A DNA stretch of 64,000 nucleotides from Pomphorhynchus laevis (lineage: Eukaryota > Acanthocephala > Palaeacanthocephala > Echinorhynchida > Pomphorhynchidae), in assembly GCA_012934845.2 (NCBI GenBank), contig WNNJ02002726.1, positions 1 through 64,000 on the forward strand, read 5' to 3'. Both the position numbers and the translations under genes were made by a program. Shown one piece after another: positions 1-11,404 of the stretch (positions are counted from its first letter, which is position 1; each line of letters begins with the position of its first letter). A model generated the notes under the pieces. That model worked only from the letters and a program-made list of their open reading frames with translations. It did not search any database and was not told the DNA's origin.

Positions 1-37
<37 letters not shown>
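1..37. repeat. (TA)n microsatellite
   Basis: Uninterrupted TA dinucleotide run at the window edge; it directly abuts satellite family 1 and may continue outside the window. Confidence 0.97.
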
Positions 38-39
<2 letters not shown>

Positions 40-1640
40 CAAAAGAAAAAGCACCGCCGCCTGGGATCCTCGCAGGACCAATAAATAAATTAAAGGTTTG
101 ATTCAACCAGGACTGTCTATTACACCTATCTGCTTTTCTCTATATATAGAGAATTTCATGCTTCTACACTGCAAGACGGCGTACCGTTTCGGCTTTGAGA
201 AGCTTCATCAGTTGCAGCAATACAGTGTATACACATGAAAAACATACTATATATAGATTAAAGCAGAAAGAATTCACTATATGCTAATTGCATGACGTAG
301 CTTGCGCTTTCGAAGTCAATGCAATGCAGTGAATTCTTTTCAGTGTAATAGACATCAGCGGGATCACTAAATGACCAATATAATATATTACAATGGAAAC
401 AGCAACGGCGCCTGGGATCCTCGCAGGACCAATAGATAAATTAAAGGTTTGATTCAACCAGGACTGTCTATTACACCTATATGCTTTTCTCTATATATAG
501 AGAATTTTATGCTTCTACACTACAAGACGGCGTACCGTTTCGGTGCGCCTATAGGTGTAATAGACAGTCCTGGTTGAATCAAACCTTTAATTTATTTATT
601 GGTCCTGCAAGGATCCCAGGCGGCGGTGCTTTTTCTTTTGTAATATATGATATTGGTCATTTAGTGATCCCGCTGATGTCTATTACACTGAAAAGAATTC
701 ACTGCATTACATTGACTTCGAAAGCGCAAGCTACGTCATGCAATTAGCATATAGTGAATTCTTTCTGCTTTAATCTATATATAGTATGTTTTTCATGTGT
801 ATACACTGTATTGCTGCAACTGATGAGGCTTCTCAAAGCCGAAACGGTACGCCGTCTTGCAGTGTAGAAGCATGAAATTCTCTATATATAGAGAAAAGCA
901 GATAAATGCAATAGACAGTCCTGGTTGAATCAAACCTTTAATTTATTTATTGGTACAGCGAGGATTACAGGCGGCGGTGCTGTTTCCTTTGTAATATATT
1001 TATTGGTCATTTAGTGATCACACTGATGTCTATTACACTGACAAGAATTCACTGCATCGCATTGATTTCGAAAGCGCAAGCTACGTCATGCAATTAGCAT
1101 ATAGTGAATTCTTTCTGCTTTAATCTATATATAGTATGTTTTTCATGTGTATACACTGTATTGCTGCAACTGATGAGGCTTCTCAAAGCCGAAACGGTAC
1201 GCCGTCTTGCAGTGTAGAAGCATGAAATTCTCTATATATAGAGAAAAGCAGATAGGTGTAATAGACAGTCCTGGTTGAATCAAACCTTTAATTTATTTAT
1301 TGGTCCTGCGAGGATCCCAGGCGGCGGTGCTGTTTCCTTTGTAATATATTATATTGGTCATTTAGTGATCCCGCTGATGTCTATTACACTGAAAAGAATT
1401 CACTGCATTGCATTGACTTCGAAAGCGCAAGCTACGTCATGCAATTAGCATATAGTGAATTCTTTCTGCTTTAATCTATATATAGTATGTTTTTCATGTG
1501 TATACACTGTATTGCTGCAACTGATGAGGCTTCTCAAAGCCGAAACGGTACGCCGTCTTGCAGTGTAGAAACATGAAATTCTCTATATATAGAGAAAAGC
1601 AGATAGGTGTAATAGACAGTCCTGGTTAATCAAACCTTTT
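38..1640. repeat. Satellite family 1, 351-bp monomer, with inverted junction
   Basis: The landmark TAGACAGTCCTGG recurs at 561, 912, 1262 and 1613, giving a period of 350-351 bp. To the left of about 548 the units (for example those carrying CTGGGATCC at 61 and 412) run in the opposite orientation. Copies look roughly 90-98% alike by eye. Each unit contains GAATTC sites and the self-complementary CTCTATATATAGAG. At about 480/549 the two orientations meet, so about 420 bp on each side could pair around a loop of about 70 nt. Open frames here (such as 481-747) are satellite sequence, not genes. The array ends in a short TA run before satellite family 2. Confidence 0.95.
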
Positions 1641-1655
1641 ATTTATATATATATA

Positions 1656-2793
1656 TTCAAGCGATTTTTTCGCAATAACAATTTATACAATGACGCATTC
1701 CTTCAGGAATCCTGTGAGAAATTCAGTGCCCTCGTAATCAACGGATACGCATTTGTGCCTTATATAAAGAATAACTAGAAGGTCCACACACGCAACAAGC
1801 CAGTAAAAACGCTTCTGCACCTGAGCTTCGTATAGCATCGTGAGGAATTGCTGGTGTCTTTATAGTTATCACAAAAGCAGTCGTAACGTACCCTAACCAC
1901 TTCATCCGACTGACGATGACTGCTGGGTTGTTAGGATCGTCTCGGAGTAATACATTAGACTGATGGAGCTGATGATCGATGTCCTGTATTTAGCAGCAAA
2001 TATGGATTAAAAATCAATCATAGCCAGCTTTGGCTCATGGACCTCAGCTTCAAGCGATTTTTTCGCAATAACAATTTATACAATGACGCATCTCTTTAGG
2101 AATCCTGTGAGAAATTCAGTGCCCTCCTTATCAACGGATACGCATTTGTGCCTTATATAAAGAATAACTAGAAGGTCCACACACGCAACAAGCCAGTAAA
2201 AACGCTTCTGCACCTGAGTTTCGTATATCATATTGAGGAATTGCTGGTGTCTTTATAGTTATCACAAAAGCAGTCGAAACGTACCCTAACCACTTCATCC
2301 GACTGACGATGACTGCTGGGTGGTTAGGATCGTCTCGGAGTGATACATTAGACTGATGGAGCTGATGATCGAAGTCCATTTATTTAGCGGCAAATATGGG
2401 TTAAAAATCAATCGTAGCCAGCTTTGGCTCTTGGACCACAGTTTCAAGCGATTTTTTCGCAATAACAATTTATACAATGACGCATTCCTTCAGGAATCCT
2501 GTGAGAAATTCAGTGCCCTCGTAATCAACGGATACGCATTTGTGCCTTATATAAAGAATAACTAGAAGGTCCACACACGCAACAAGCCAGTAAAAACGCT
2601 TCTGCACCTGAGCTTCGTATAGCATCGTGAGGAATTGCTGGTGTCTTTATAGTTATCACAAAAGCAGTCGAAACGTACCCTAACCACTTCATCCGATTGA
2701 CGATGACTGCTGGGTGGTTAGGATCGTCTCGGAGTTATACATTAGACTGATGGAGCTGATGATCGAAGTCCAGTTATTTAGCAGCAAATATGG
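1656..2793 (+). repeat. Satellite family 2 array, 393-bp monomer, about 2.9 copies
   Basis: TTCAAGCGATTTTTTCGCAA starts at 1656, 2049 and 2443, giving monomers of 393 and 394 bp and a third cut short at 2793 by a TA microsatellite. Copies are almost identical, which points to recent amplification. Short open frames on both strands are by-products of the repeat. One further monomer of the same family lies at 30985-31376 in the reverse orientation. Confidence 0.95.

Positions 2794-2861
<68 letters not shown>
2794..2861. repeat. (TA)n microsatellite
   Basis: A TA run of about 65 bp that ends the satellite family 2 array. Confidence 0.97.
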
Positions 2862-2863
<2 letters not shown>

Positions 2864-3297
2864 TTATGTTGATGTTTAATGTTGAATAAAACTTCACTGG
2901 TTCTATATACGTCAATTTATTTAATATGTCAATTAGTGACGATCACAATTCTATTTCGGCAACCGATAGATCGAATAATCGCCTCGAGGCGATTTAACGT
3001 CACATCGGAAGAACCTGGAAATTAGGAAATATTCAAGCTGTGGAAGCGAAACTTTACCTACGTTCTCTCTATAAATGAGATCATTGATAAGCTTGAATAT
3101 CTTTTATACATGTCGGACATAACGTTTACTAGATAATTGAGGATTGTAGTAGCTACGAAAACGTTATCAAGACTTTGAATCGAATCTATATTAAAACTCT
3201 AAATTAAGTACTAGCACGTCACGTCCTATCTGTTCGTAGTCAAAACCACGAAGACATCGATCTCTATGTTCAATCTTTACGGTTTTTGGCGAGATAA
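2862..3297. other. Non-coding stretch, no gene recognised
   Basis: Less AT-rich than the surroundings and not obviously repeated in the window. No convincing reading frame. It could be non-coding sequence of the LTR fossil to its right, but nothing seen proves that. Confidence 0.4.
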
Positions 3298-3358
3298 TGT
3301 AGTTAGCGAAATATAAAAGACAATTTCTTCTTTCAGTTGATCCAGCTCCAATAATTAT
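3298..3358 (+). repeat. Solo end of foldback family FB1
   Basis: The stretch from GTTAGCGAAATAT to CTCCAATAATT matches the reverse complement of the left end of the foldback element at 9449-9592 and resembles the right end of the one at 52854-53047. Only one terminus is present, so this is a truncated copy. Confidence 0.6.
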
Positions 3359-3369
3359 TTATCAATAAT

Positions 3370-3890
3370 AGTTCAGTATCAATTATTTAAAATATGCCAG
3401 AAATGCATTTATTGGTGAAATTATATCTGATTCAATAAGACAACACTTTCTTGAATTCGACCAACTTGATTTCGACAAAGCGATTACTATTGCTAAATCC
3501 TCGACGACAGCACAGCAAAGCTTATCATTGTATCATCAGTGGGGTGCAGCTAAATCTGCAAGCTGCTTTAAATGTGGCAAAAAAGCCACTTTACGCGTTT
3601 GCGAATCCGCAAATTTCAAAAATCATCATCCGCTGTTCTACTTTCAACGGTAAATGATTTAAAATTCCAGGTAAAACATAAATATGCATTCAGAATAAGT
3701 ATTTTACAGCACTTGTTGACACCGGCAGTTCTTTAAATTTTATTGATAGTATGTTTGTTTTATAACTCGGACTCAATATTATCAATACTAATGCGAAGGT
3801 ATATCTAGCCTATGAAACCATCAGGAGTGTTTATAAAAAGTGTATTATCGATTTTTAATATAAAGGAAATCAATACAGAACGAAAAATTT
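3370..3890 (+). mobile_element. LTR-retrotransposon fossil (Gypsy-like), gag/protease part
   Basis: The segment carries a CCHC zinc-knuckle-like stretch beginning CFKCG and, downstream, an aspartic-protease active-site stretch of the ALVDTGSS type. That order is typical of the gag-protease junction of Gypsy/Ty3-type elements. It is broken, short and without recognisable flanking LTRs, and looks old. Confidence 0.7.
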
Positions 3891-3931
3891 AAAGAGCATA
3901 AAAACACACAAATTACACATACATATACATT

Positions 3932-3984
3932 GACGACAACCATCGACGACAACCATCGACGACAACCATCGACGACAACCATCG
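3932..3984 (+). repeat. 13-bp minisatellite, 4 units
   Basis: CGACGACAACCAT is repeated four times at what looks like the 5' end of the LINE copy that follows. It is probably part of that LINE's 5' UTR, where tandem units are common. Confidence 0.85.
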
Positions 3985-4102
3985 TTTGTGGGAGGACGTA
4001 AGAAAACAACTAAGACCGACACCAACTATGGACAACTGCAAGTAAAGTGCTCGATACACGACTGCACCCACCGACCCTGCCACCATATACACTTCCCATT
4101 CC

Positions 4103-4851
4103 ATGTCATCTTCACTCCCCGACACCCCACGTCCCGTCCTTCCAGTCTCGTTTCTCAATAACTTGCATCCATCAATCAAAATCACCACCACCAACCTCCA
4201 CTATCCTTCCACTCATAACCTTTCCTCACATCGCTTGCCACCCTCTTTATTATCATTATCCTCTATGTCTCCCGTCGTCAAACCAAATCCCTCCAAATCA
4301 TCAACTGACAGCTCTTCTATCGTGATCTCACCTACTCACGTCAGTCGTCCTCCTTTACGGAAGCGCTTTGCTTCTCGCGATCGTTGCGTCATTGTTACTA
4401 ATATCACGCCTTCTAACTCCTTATCTCCACAAGCACGTCTGGACCACGATGTTTCCGCCTTCATATCCATCCTCTCGTCTATTGTCCCTGCGGATAAACC
4501 ATCCTTTTTCAAGGACATTTCTCCTGTCGCATTCATCCGTCTAAACAAATCTTCCAATCTAATCCTTCCCAGCCCCCTCTCCTAAAAATTGTTTTCAAGC
4601 ATCGCTCTCACGCGTTTTCTGTCCTCTCTCAACGATTCAAACTCACGTCTTCTTCAACCACTCGAATTTTCCCCGATCGCGCCCCTTCTGAAATCGCTCA
4701 AATCTCTTCAGCCCGCATCGAAAAACGCCGTCGCGAGGAAAACAGGGAAACATCACTCGCAATCCGAAACATAGACGGAAATTTTCAAGTTGTCCACACC
4801 CGTCCAAAAATTCGATGGCGCTCCATCTCTCATATGTGTCTTCTCCACTAG
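4103..4851 (+). pseudogene. LINE ORF1 (copy 1), frameshifted
   Basis: The frame from 4103 runs to a stop at 4583-4585 and encodes a Ser/Pro/Thr-rich protein without an obvious zinc knuckle. The reading then continues in another frame after a run of five A (4584-4588), through a charged stretch with RIEKRRREENRE, to TAG at 4849. A basic tail of this kind just before the endonuclease ORF is seen in ORF1 proteins of CR1/L2-type elements. I infer one frameshift in an originally longer ORF1. The other overlapping frame from 4047 is less likely to be coding. The role would be RNA binding during retrotransposition. Confidence 0.55.
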
Positions 4852-7080
4852 TCTCTTTCGCCACAGCACACGGCTTCCGCCTCGGTCTCCTCAGCAATAG
4901 ATCTATTCTCAATAAATCCGATCTTATCCTCAACCAATTCACCAAGCAATCCATCGATATCATCTGCCTCACCGAATCCTGGCACTCAGATTCCGACGAC
5001 CTTTCCATTCGCCGTCTGCTCTCTGCCGGTTGCTCCCTAGTCGAATCCGCCCGCCCCCTCAGCTCATGCCCTTCTAAATCCTCTAATCATGGCGGCATCG
5101 TCGCATTCGCGCGTCACCCAGCGTCTCTTCGCAAAATCAATCCCCCTTTCAGTCCTTGCTCTTTTGAATTGCTCTCTTGTCGTTATTCTAACTTGATCAC
5201 TCTTGATCTCGCCATTGTATACCGTCCTGGTTCATCAGCTCCTACAGCCTTATTTTTTACCGAACTCGCTGACCTCCTTTCTCATTGTTCTTTGTCCTCA
5301 ATCCCTTCACTCGTTCTAGGCGACTTCAATATCCGCCTAGACCGCCCCACTTCCACGGATTTTATCCGGTTCATCAACATTCTATCCAACTACAATTACA
5401 AACTAATCCCCACTGCCCCCACACATATACTTGGCGGAGCACTCGACATCATCGCTGTCCCCGATCATTTTGCTGCCTACACCTCACCGTACATCTCTGA
5501 TCCTGGTCTATCCGATCACTTTCTTATCACCCTTGATCTCGCTCGCCACCAGACCCCTCCTCACACACCTACAATCCTACGTCGCCCTTGGAGAAATCTT
5601 GATCTCTCCCTTCACCGCTATGCCTTACTCAAATCGTCTCTATCATTACCCACAATAACATATTCATATCCTCACGATCTCGCCTTTCTTTTCGACTCTG
5701 AACTCACATCCACTCTCGATATTCTCTTGCCCTTCAAGTCTCACCCACACTGTCGCTTGCACCGTGCCCCATGGTTTGACATCCAATGTCTACTCTCAAA
5801 GCGTCGACTCCGCCATGCTTTTCGAGTCTATCACCGCTCTCTCAGACGCGATTTCCGCTCGATCACTCCGTCTTTCCGTGATTCCTATCTTGCACTTCGC
5901 CGGCCTCATCTCCACCTACTACGTACCAAATGCAACTCCTTCTGGCAGCATAAAATAATAACTTCATTCAACTCTAAGACTCTCTGGCATACTTTTAACT
6001 CAATCATGGCTCGTTCCTCTACGCCGTGCAACATCAATGCTAATGATTATTCGTCATTTTTCCAGACTAAAATATCCACGCTGCTCTCTCTCACACCCCG
6101 GTCTCCATCCTATCCCACTCTGCCCAGTCTACTCTCATCCTTCCGGAACTCTTTCATCTTCTCCCTGTATCACCTACAGAAGTATCATCTGTCCTCATGT
6201 CCTTGCCCAACAAAACCTCACCTGCCGATCCCCTGCCTACCCACATATTAAAATCTATATGCTCATCGATATCCCCATTTCTCACAACCTTGTTTAACTC
6301 GTCCATCCGCAGTCGTATCTTCCCTTCACACTGGAAATCCACAATCGTTCGTCCCCTCCTTAAGAAACAATCGCTCAACCCCTCCCTTCCTTCTAGCTAT
6401 CGCCCCATTTCACTAATCCCTACTCTCTCAAAGTTCTTAGAACGCCTCATCTTAATACAAATCAACGCTTATCTCTCCTCATCCAATCTGAACCCTTCTT
6501 TCCAATCCGCTTTCCGCTCTAATCACTCGACAGAAATCGCATGCATAAAAGTGTACAACGACTTACTCATTTCTCGAGACAAGGCTCTATATAGTTTTCT
6601 CATCTCCCTCGACCTCCCCTCCGCATTCGACATTGTCGACCACTCCGTCCTCCTTTCTCTCCTTCGTTATGATTACGGCTTTTCTTCCTCCTCCGTAGCA
6701 TGGTTCGCCTCATATCTATCCGACCGTTCCTTTCGCGTCTGTTCTAATTCATCATCCTCCCCTCCCATCCCTATTTTTTGCGGGGTCCCACAAGGTTCAG
6801 TCCTAGGTCCCCTGCTTTTCTCTCTTCTGCTTGGCGATCTATCTCCGTTTATCAAACCTTACTCCTTTAACGTCATGCAATACGCCGATGACATTATAAT
6901 CTATGATCATGCACCCGCACATCGCATACACGATATCGGCATTTCTGCATCCAACTGTCTTTCTTCTATCTACAAACGTCTCTCCAATCTCCATCTCGTT
7001 CTAAACGTCGAAAAGTCCAAAATAATGTGGATCCTCCCCCGTAAACCAAACATATCTCCTCCCATTGTATCTTTTGCCTC
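4815..7080 (+). pseudogene. LINE ORF2: AP endonuclease + reverse transcriptase (copy 1)
   Basis: The first part (4815-6251, 478 residues) has the endonuclease signatures LTESWH, YRPG, LVLGDFNIRLD, THILGGALDII and SDHFLI in the right order. The second part is in another frame (from about 6197) and carries the RT: SSYRPISLIPTLSKFLERLI, FQSAFRSNHSTE, LDLPSAFDIVDHS, GVPQGSVLGPLLFS and the catalytic YADD. One frameshift in the 6200-6250 overlap separates them. The ORF overlaps the end of ORF1 by about 37 nt. The protein would nick DNA and copy the element's RNA at the nick. The RT thumb and C-terminus are missing because the element is cut at about 7080. Confidence 0.88.
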
Positions 7081-7405
7081 ATCTGTAGATGAGTTTAGTC
7101 GTTATCCTTTTGCGTTCGCAGTCAAAGATACTTTCACTGAAACGCCAATAGAATGTATTCACAAAATAATTTCTTTCTGTGGATATCCTCAATATATAAA
7201 TTCTGGCAAAGGATCTGCTGTTTAATCATGGAGTTTTAGAAGTTGGTTAAGTTTAACCAGAAGCCACATTCAGACCTCAAGCAAACGGACAGTGTGAACG
7301 ACTTAGTGGAATACTGTGGGAAACAATATCATTGCCGTTAGAAACGAAAGAACGAAGCGTCACAAAAAAAGATTTATTTTACGTGGCAAATGCCTGACAG
7401 CACAC
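7081..7405 (+). mobile_element. LTR-retrotransposon fossil, integrase fragment
   Basis: Starts with an integrase-core-like stretch containing VDEFSRYPFAF; a later part resembles the PQANGQCER region that follows the third catalytic block in Gypsy-type integrases. It is a broken fragment with no LTR in sight. It fills the gap between two LINE copies lying tail to tail. Old; family Gypsy-like by motif only. Confidence 0.72.
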
Positions 7406-9105
7406 GCTTACATGACCACAACAAAACAATTGAATGTAATAAAGGAGGTAGCGCAGTGGACGTCGAGAGGGAGTTGATTCCAGTCGAGTGGGGCGGCGAC
7501 GAGGTAGGATTGGAGATCGTAGTTGTTGGAGTAATTGGAAGCGTGGAGTAAGAGGGTATGACGGGAACGCAGCGATAGCGAGGTGAAACGAGTGTCGTCT
7601 AATAAAGGAAGGTTGGTGAACGATGGGGAGCCGATAGCGATGAGACGAAAAGTTACGAGAAAGCGGAGTTTGATGCGAATGTGGATGGTGGGTCAGGAGA
7701 GTTGGGCAATATATGTAGATGTGTGGTCGAAGCGATGGTGACGAAAGAGCACTCGAACCAAGAGGCGAACCAAGCTACGGAGGAGGAAGAAAAGCCGTAA
7801 TCATAACGAAGGCGAGAAAGGAGGACGGAGTGGTCGACAATGTCGAAGGCGGAGGAGAGGTCGAGGGAGATGAGAACACTATATAGATCCTTATCTCGAG
7901 AAATGAGTAAGTCGTTGTAAACTTTCATGCAGGCGATTTCTGTTGAGTGATTAGAGCGGAAAGCGGATTGGAAAGGAGGTACAGATTGAATGAGGAGAGA
8001 TAAGCGTTGATTTGTATTAAGATGAGGCGTTCTAAGAGCTTTGAACGAGTAGGGAGTAGTGAAATGGGGCGATAGCTAGAAGGAAGGGAGGGGTCGGGCG
8101 ATTGTTTCTTAAGGGGGGACGAACGATTTCGGATTTCCTGTGTGAAGGGAAGATACAACTGTGGATGGACGAGTTAAACAAGGTTGTGAGAAATGGGGAT
8201 ATCGATAAGCATATGGATTTAAGTATGTGGGTAGGCAGGGGATTGGCAGGTGATGTTTTGTTGGGCGAGGACATGAGGACGATGAGACGTCGGTAGGTGA
8301 GACAGATAGAATATGAAAAAGTTACGGGATGATGAGGCTAGACGGGGCAAAGTGGGATAGGATGGATATCAGAGTGTGAGAGAGCAACGTGGATACTGTG
8401 GTCTGGAGAAATGACGAATAATAATGGGGATTTATGTTGCAAGGCGAAGAGGAGCGAGCAAGGATTGAGTTTTAAGTATCCCAGAGAGTCTTAGAGTTGA
8501 ATGAAGTGATTATTTTATGCTGCTAGAAGGAGTTGCATTTGGTACGTAGTAGATTGAGATGAGACTGGCGAAGAGCAAGATATGAATCACGGAAAGACGG
8601 AGGGATCGAGCAGAAATCACGTCCAAGAGAGCGGTAATAGACACGAAAAGCATGACGGAGTCGACGCTTTGAGAGTAGGCAGTGGATGTCAAACCATGAT
8701 GCACGGTGCAATCGACGGTGTGGGTGAGGCTTGAAGGGCAAGTGTAGATCGAGAGTGGATGTGAGTTCAGAGTCGAAAAAAGGCGAGATCGTGAGGAGAC
8801 GAATATGTTATTGTGGGATAGGATAGAGACGATTTGAGTAAGGCAGAGCGGAGAAGGAAGATGTCAAGATTTCTCCAAGGGCGACGTAAGATTGTAGATG
8901 GGTGAGGAGGGGTGTGGTTGTGAGTAAGATCAAGGGTGACGAGAAAGTGATCCGATAGACCAGGATCGGAGATGGACAGTGAGGTGGAGGCATCAAAATG
9001 ATCGGGGTCAATGATTATGTCGAGCGCGACACCAAGGATATATGTGAGGGCAGTGGAGATGGGATTGTAGTTATAGTTGTTAGAATGTTGATGAACTGAA
9101 TGGAC
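7406..9105 (-). mobile_element. CR1/L2-like LINE, copy 2 (inverted, 5'-truncated, internally deleted)
   Basis: Read on the minus strand it starts inside the endonuclease (about 9105, equal to position 5371 of copy 1) and runs through the linker (around 8500-8750), RT N-terminal part (8274-7925, with SYRPISLLP) and RT palm (7928-7653, with LDLSSAFDIVDHS). It then jumps over the GVPQGS/YADD part to the ORF2 C-terminus and 3' end near 7440. Several frameshifts break the reading frame. It holds the 3' end that copy 1 lacks, so the two copies complement each other. The short frames around 7653-9011 are pieces of this element. Confidence 0.88.
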
Positions 9106-9448
9106 TTGGTAAAAAAATTAAGAACAAAATATATTAGAAAACGATATTAATAAACTGAAAAAAAATCTGTTTGCATTACTTTTTACGGTTGACTGACAGT
9201 CACAATTATCCTTATTTATATAGAAAGCACTTCAATCGTAACAATGTCAACTAATAATCTTCGTTATAGAGATGCGGTACTGACCTGCAATTAGTAGAAA
9301 TGAAGTCACGAGAAACTCATCGCCAATCTGGAATATTCAGCCAGTTATTTAAAGGAATATTATCCGTTTCATAATAAATAATATTAAATAAGTATTGAAA
9401 CTTTTAAGAATAGGCACAACGTTACCTTTTAAAATTACTCCGTTGACG
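9106..9448. other. AT-rich non-coding stretch
   Basis: No reading frame, repeat match or RNA gene recognised between the LINE copy and the foldback element. Confidence 0.5.
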
Positions 9449-9592
9449 AATTATTGGAGTTGGAGCGAACACGGGACAATTTTATTTGATATTTCGCTAA
9501 CCTCTGTTAGCATCTTCAGATTACCAGATATTTTTCTGAAGATTCTAACAGAGGTTGGCTAAATATTAAATAAAATTTTCATTCTTTCTTTT
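9449..9592. repeat. Foldback element FB1, short copy
   Basis: The left part AATTATTGGAGTTGGA...TTTATTTGATATTTCGC...GTTAGCATCTTCAGA is mirrored by TCTGAAGATTCTAACAGAGG...AATATTAAATAAAATTTT on the right, around a spacer of about 15 nt. Arms of about 60 nt pair imperfectly. No coding capacity. Behaves like a MITE or foldback transposon; related copies at 3298-3358 and 52854-53047. Confidence 0.75.
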
Positions 9593-10230
9593 TAAGATTA
9601 AAAGATCAGTTACCCTCATCCAATCTTATTTTAAGCTTCAACAAATCGCAGATGGTACTCTTTCATGGCGCCTCTGCCACCAAAAAGAAGCTCGAGAGAC
9701 TAGCACTCTCAACACTCTCCTCCATTTTGCAGCCTCAAGCATTCCCCATCTTTACGAGACGAGTAAAATATCTGGGGTTCACCGTTACGGTGAATTGGTC
9801 GGCGAAAGCTGACGTAAATAGACTTAAACGTATCCTGAAGAGAGCTAGGTGGGCTCTGAAACGGGCCAAGCATCTGTCATTTTAAGATAATGTCCAAGTA
9901 TGCCTCTGGGGTACTTGGGGGTATCTCGGGATTAGTCGTCGTTTCAAGAGGACGTCCCCCAAAGCAAAGACTAAGGTTTCACAAGCTCATCATCTCGAGA
10001 TTATCGACCATAGTCCGTCTCGACTGGATTCTTAAGGGTGTGAAGACCTCGAATGGTTCAGGCGAAAGGCGGTATACTGGTGCGGCCGGGGCTCAGATCC
10101 CTCTGAACCTGAGGCCGTAGAGTTATAGTGAAGACGGAATGGACGAAGAAACAGAATTACATGAAAATAAGACTTACTTAATTTATGTATCTTATTATTA
10201 TTCATCTTGTATTTTGTATTAAGAAAATCT
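9593..10230 (+). mobile_element. I/Jockey-superfamily LINE, copy D (3' end only)
   Basis: A 5'-truncated copy holding only the C-terminal part of ORF2 and the 3' UTR. Two adjacent open frames, 9652-9885 (with RVKYLGFTVTVNWSAKAD) and 9890-10120 (ending QIPLNLRP), match consecutive parts of the ORF2 ends of copies B (17095-17566) and C (from 27170); a break near 9885 separates them. The closest relative by eye is copy A, which shares the LQPQA variant. The 3' UTR carries TATTAAGAAAATCT, also seen in copy B. Confidence 0.85.
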
Positions 10231-11404
10231 ATTTTTATTAATAATATGATATAATTCAGTGATGCTCTTGCTGAACCTATATCTTAGTGTATGGCCAAGA
10301 CTAAGGTCATTCAAGGGAACAAAATGCGAGCAGTAAAAATGACGAGGATCGTATAATATTCAAGCGGATTGGCTGAGTAGCAAAATCGAAGTTGTGAACA
10401 TCTTATCAAGTAATTGTAAAACATTTAAGTACATAGTAAGAACACCATATAACGCTCATTGTGAAATAAATTAATTTTTGTCTGGTATTAACGTATTTTT
10501 ATATAAGGTGTTCAAAATGTTTAAATATTGTCGGTCGATGATGTTAATTGTCTTGTGTGAATTAAATGTATTAAGGAATTGATAGTTGGCTTTCAGAAAT
10601 GACAGTGACGATTTTATGAAAAATAGTTAACAATTTTGATGCATTGAAAGGATGAGACAAGAAAGGCAGAAACGATTGGCTGAAAAATTTCAGTGATTTA
10701 AATTCACTAAAATTAGTAAAATCACCAAATAAAGCGGTTGGGACCGCATCATTTTTTAACATTAAGTTAAAAAATTAGAGCAAGTGAACATTTCAAAATG
10801 TTTCAGAAAAAACGTTATTCTGCATGAAAGCAAAAATACTTATGTCATAGACGTCCACAATTTATGAGGAAAAAATTTAATTTTCGCACACACAGTTAAG
10901 CAACACTTTTAGACTTCAAGCGACGACATTATTATTAGTGAATCGATACAAGTCGCTATAGGAATCTCTGCCAAAATATTGTTTCAATGTAAAGGAAATT
11001 TTCTTCAATGCAATCTTTGATATTTACGGTGACAACCTTTGCAGTAAACGTTTAGAGGTGAAACATTCAAAATTAAACTTCCGAGCTTGTTGTCAAGATC
11101 ATTATCAATGCATAATTTGTAGCTATTAGTAAGAACATTTACAGCTACATATAAAATATTTAAATAACTTAATGCATTTTATATTGGGATTTTATAAATT
11201 AGTAGTCAAATTAGTAGCTTATGTTAAAAACTCGTAATCACCTTTATCGCATGTCACGTTCAGATCCCAGCTTTGGGCATATGTGCGTCGCAAAAGAACT
11301 ATTCCTTCTCTAATCAATTCTATTAATACTGTTAATAGTATTAATACTATAATACTGTAATATATTAATATATTAATATTAATACTTTAATACAGATAAT
11401 ACTG
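10231..11404. other. AT-rich non-coding stretch
   Basis: About 1.2 kb without a supportable gene. Around 10571-10850 the minus strand has a weak stretch ending in LKNDAVPTAL that recalls the C-terminal AVPT signature of THAP domains, but the expected upstream zinc ligands are not visible. Low-complexity TAATAC repeats lie at 11320-11405. Confidence 0.5.

Larger units (their letters stand above)
3932..7080 (+). mobile_element. CR1/L2-like LINE, copy 1 (3'-truncated)
   Basis: A non-LTR retrotransposon with a proline/serine-rich ORF1, then apurinic endonuclease and reverse transcriptase. GC content and codon use differ strongly from the AT-rich surroundings, so it is young relative to them. It stops abruptly at about 7080, just after the RT palm, where fossil integrase sequence begins. 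Its lost 3' part is still visible in the inverted copy 2 at 7406-9105. By eye the two copies are about 90% identical. The CR1/L2 assignment rests on motif style, not on a phylogeny. Confidence 0.88.

Noticed and set aside
481-2565. Several open frames of 60-90 residues
   Set aside because: They fall inside satellite monomers, recur with the period and overlap on both strands.
10571-10850. THAP-domain-like ending (LKNDAVPTAL) on the minus strand
   Set aside because: Only the C-terminal signature is recognisable; the Cys/Cys/Cys/His ligands and the Trp/Pro positions are not seen, and the upstream frame is closed.
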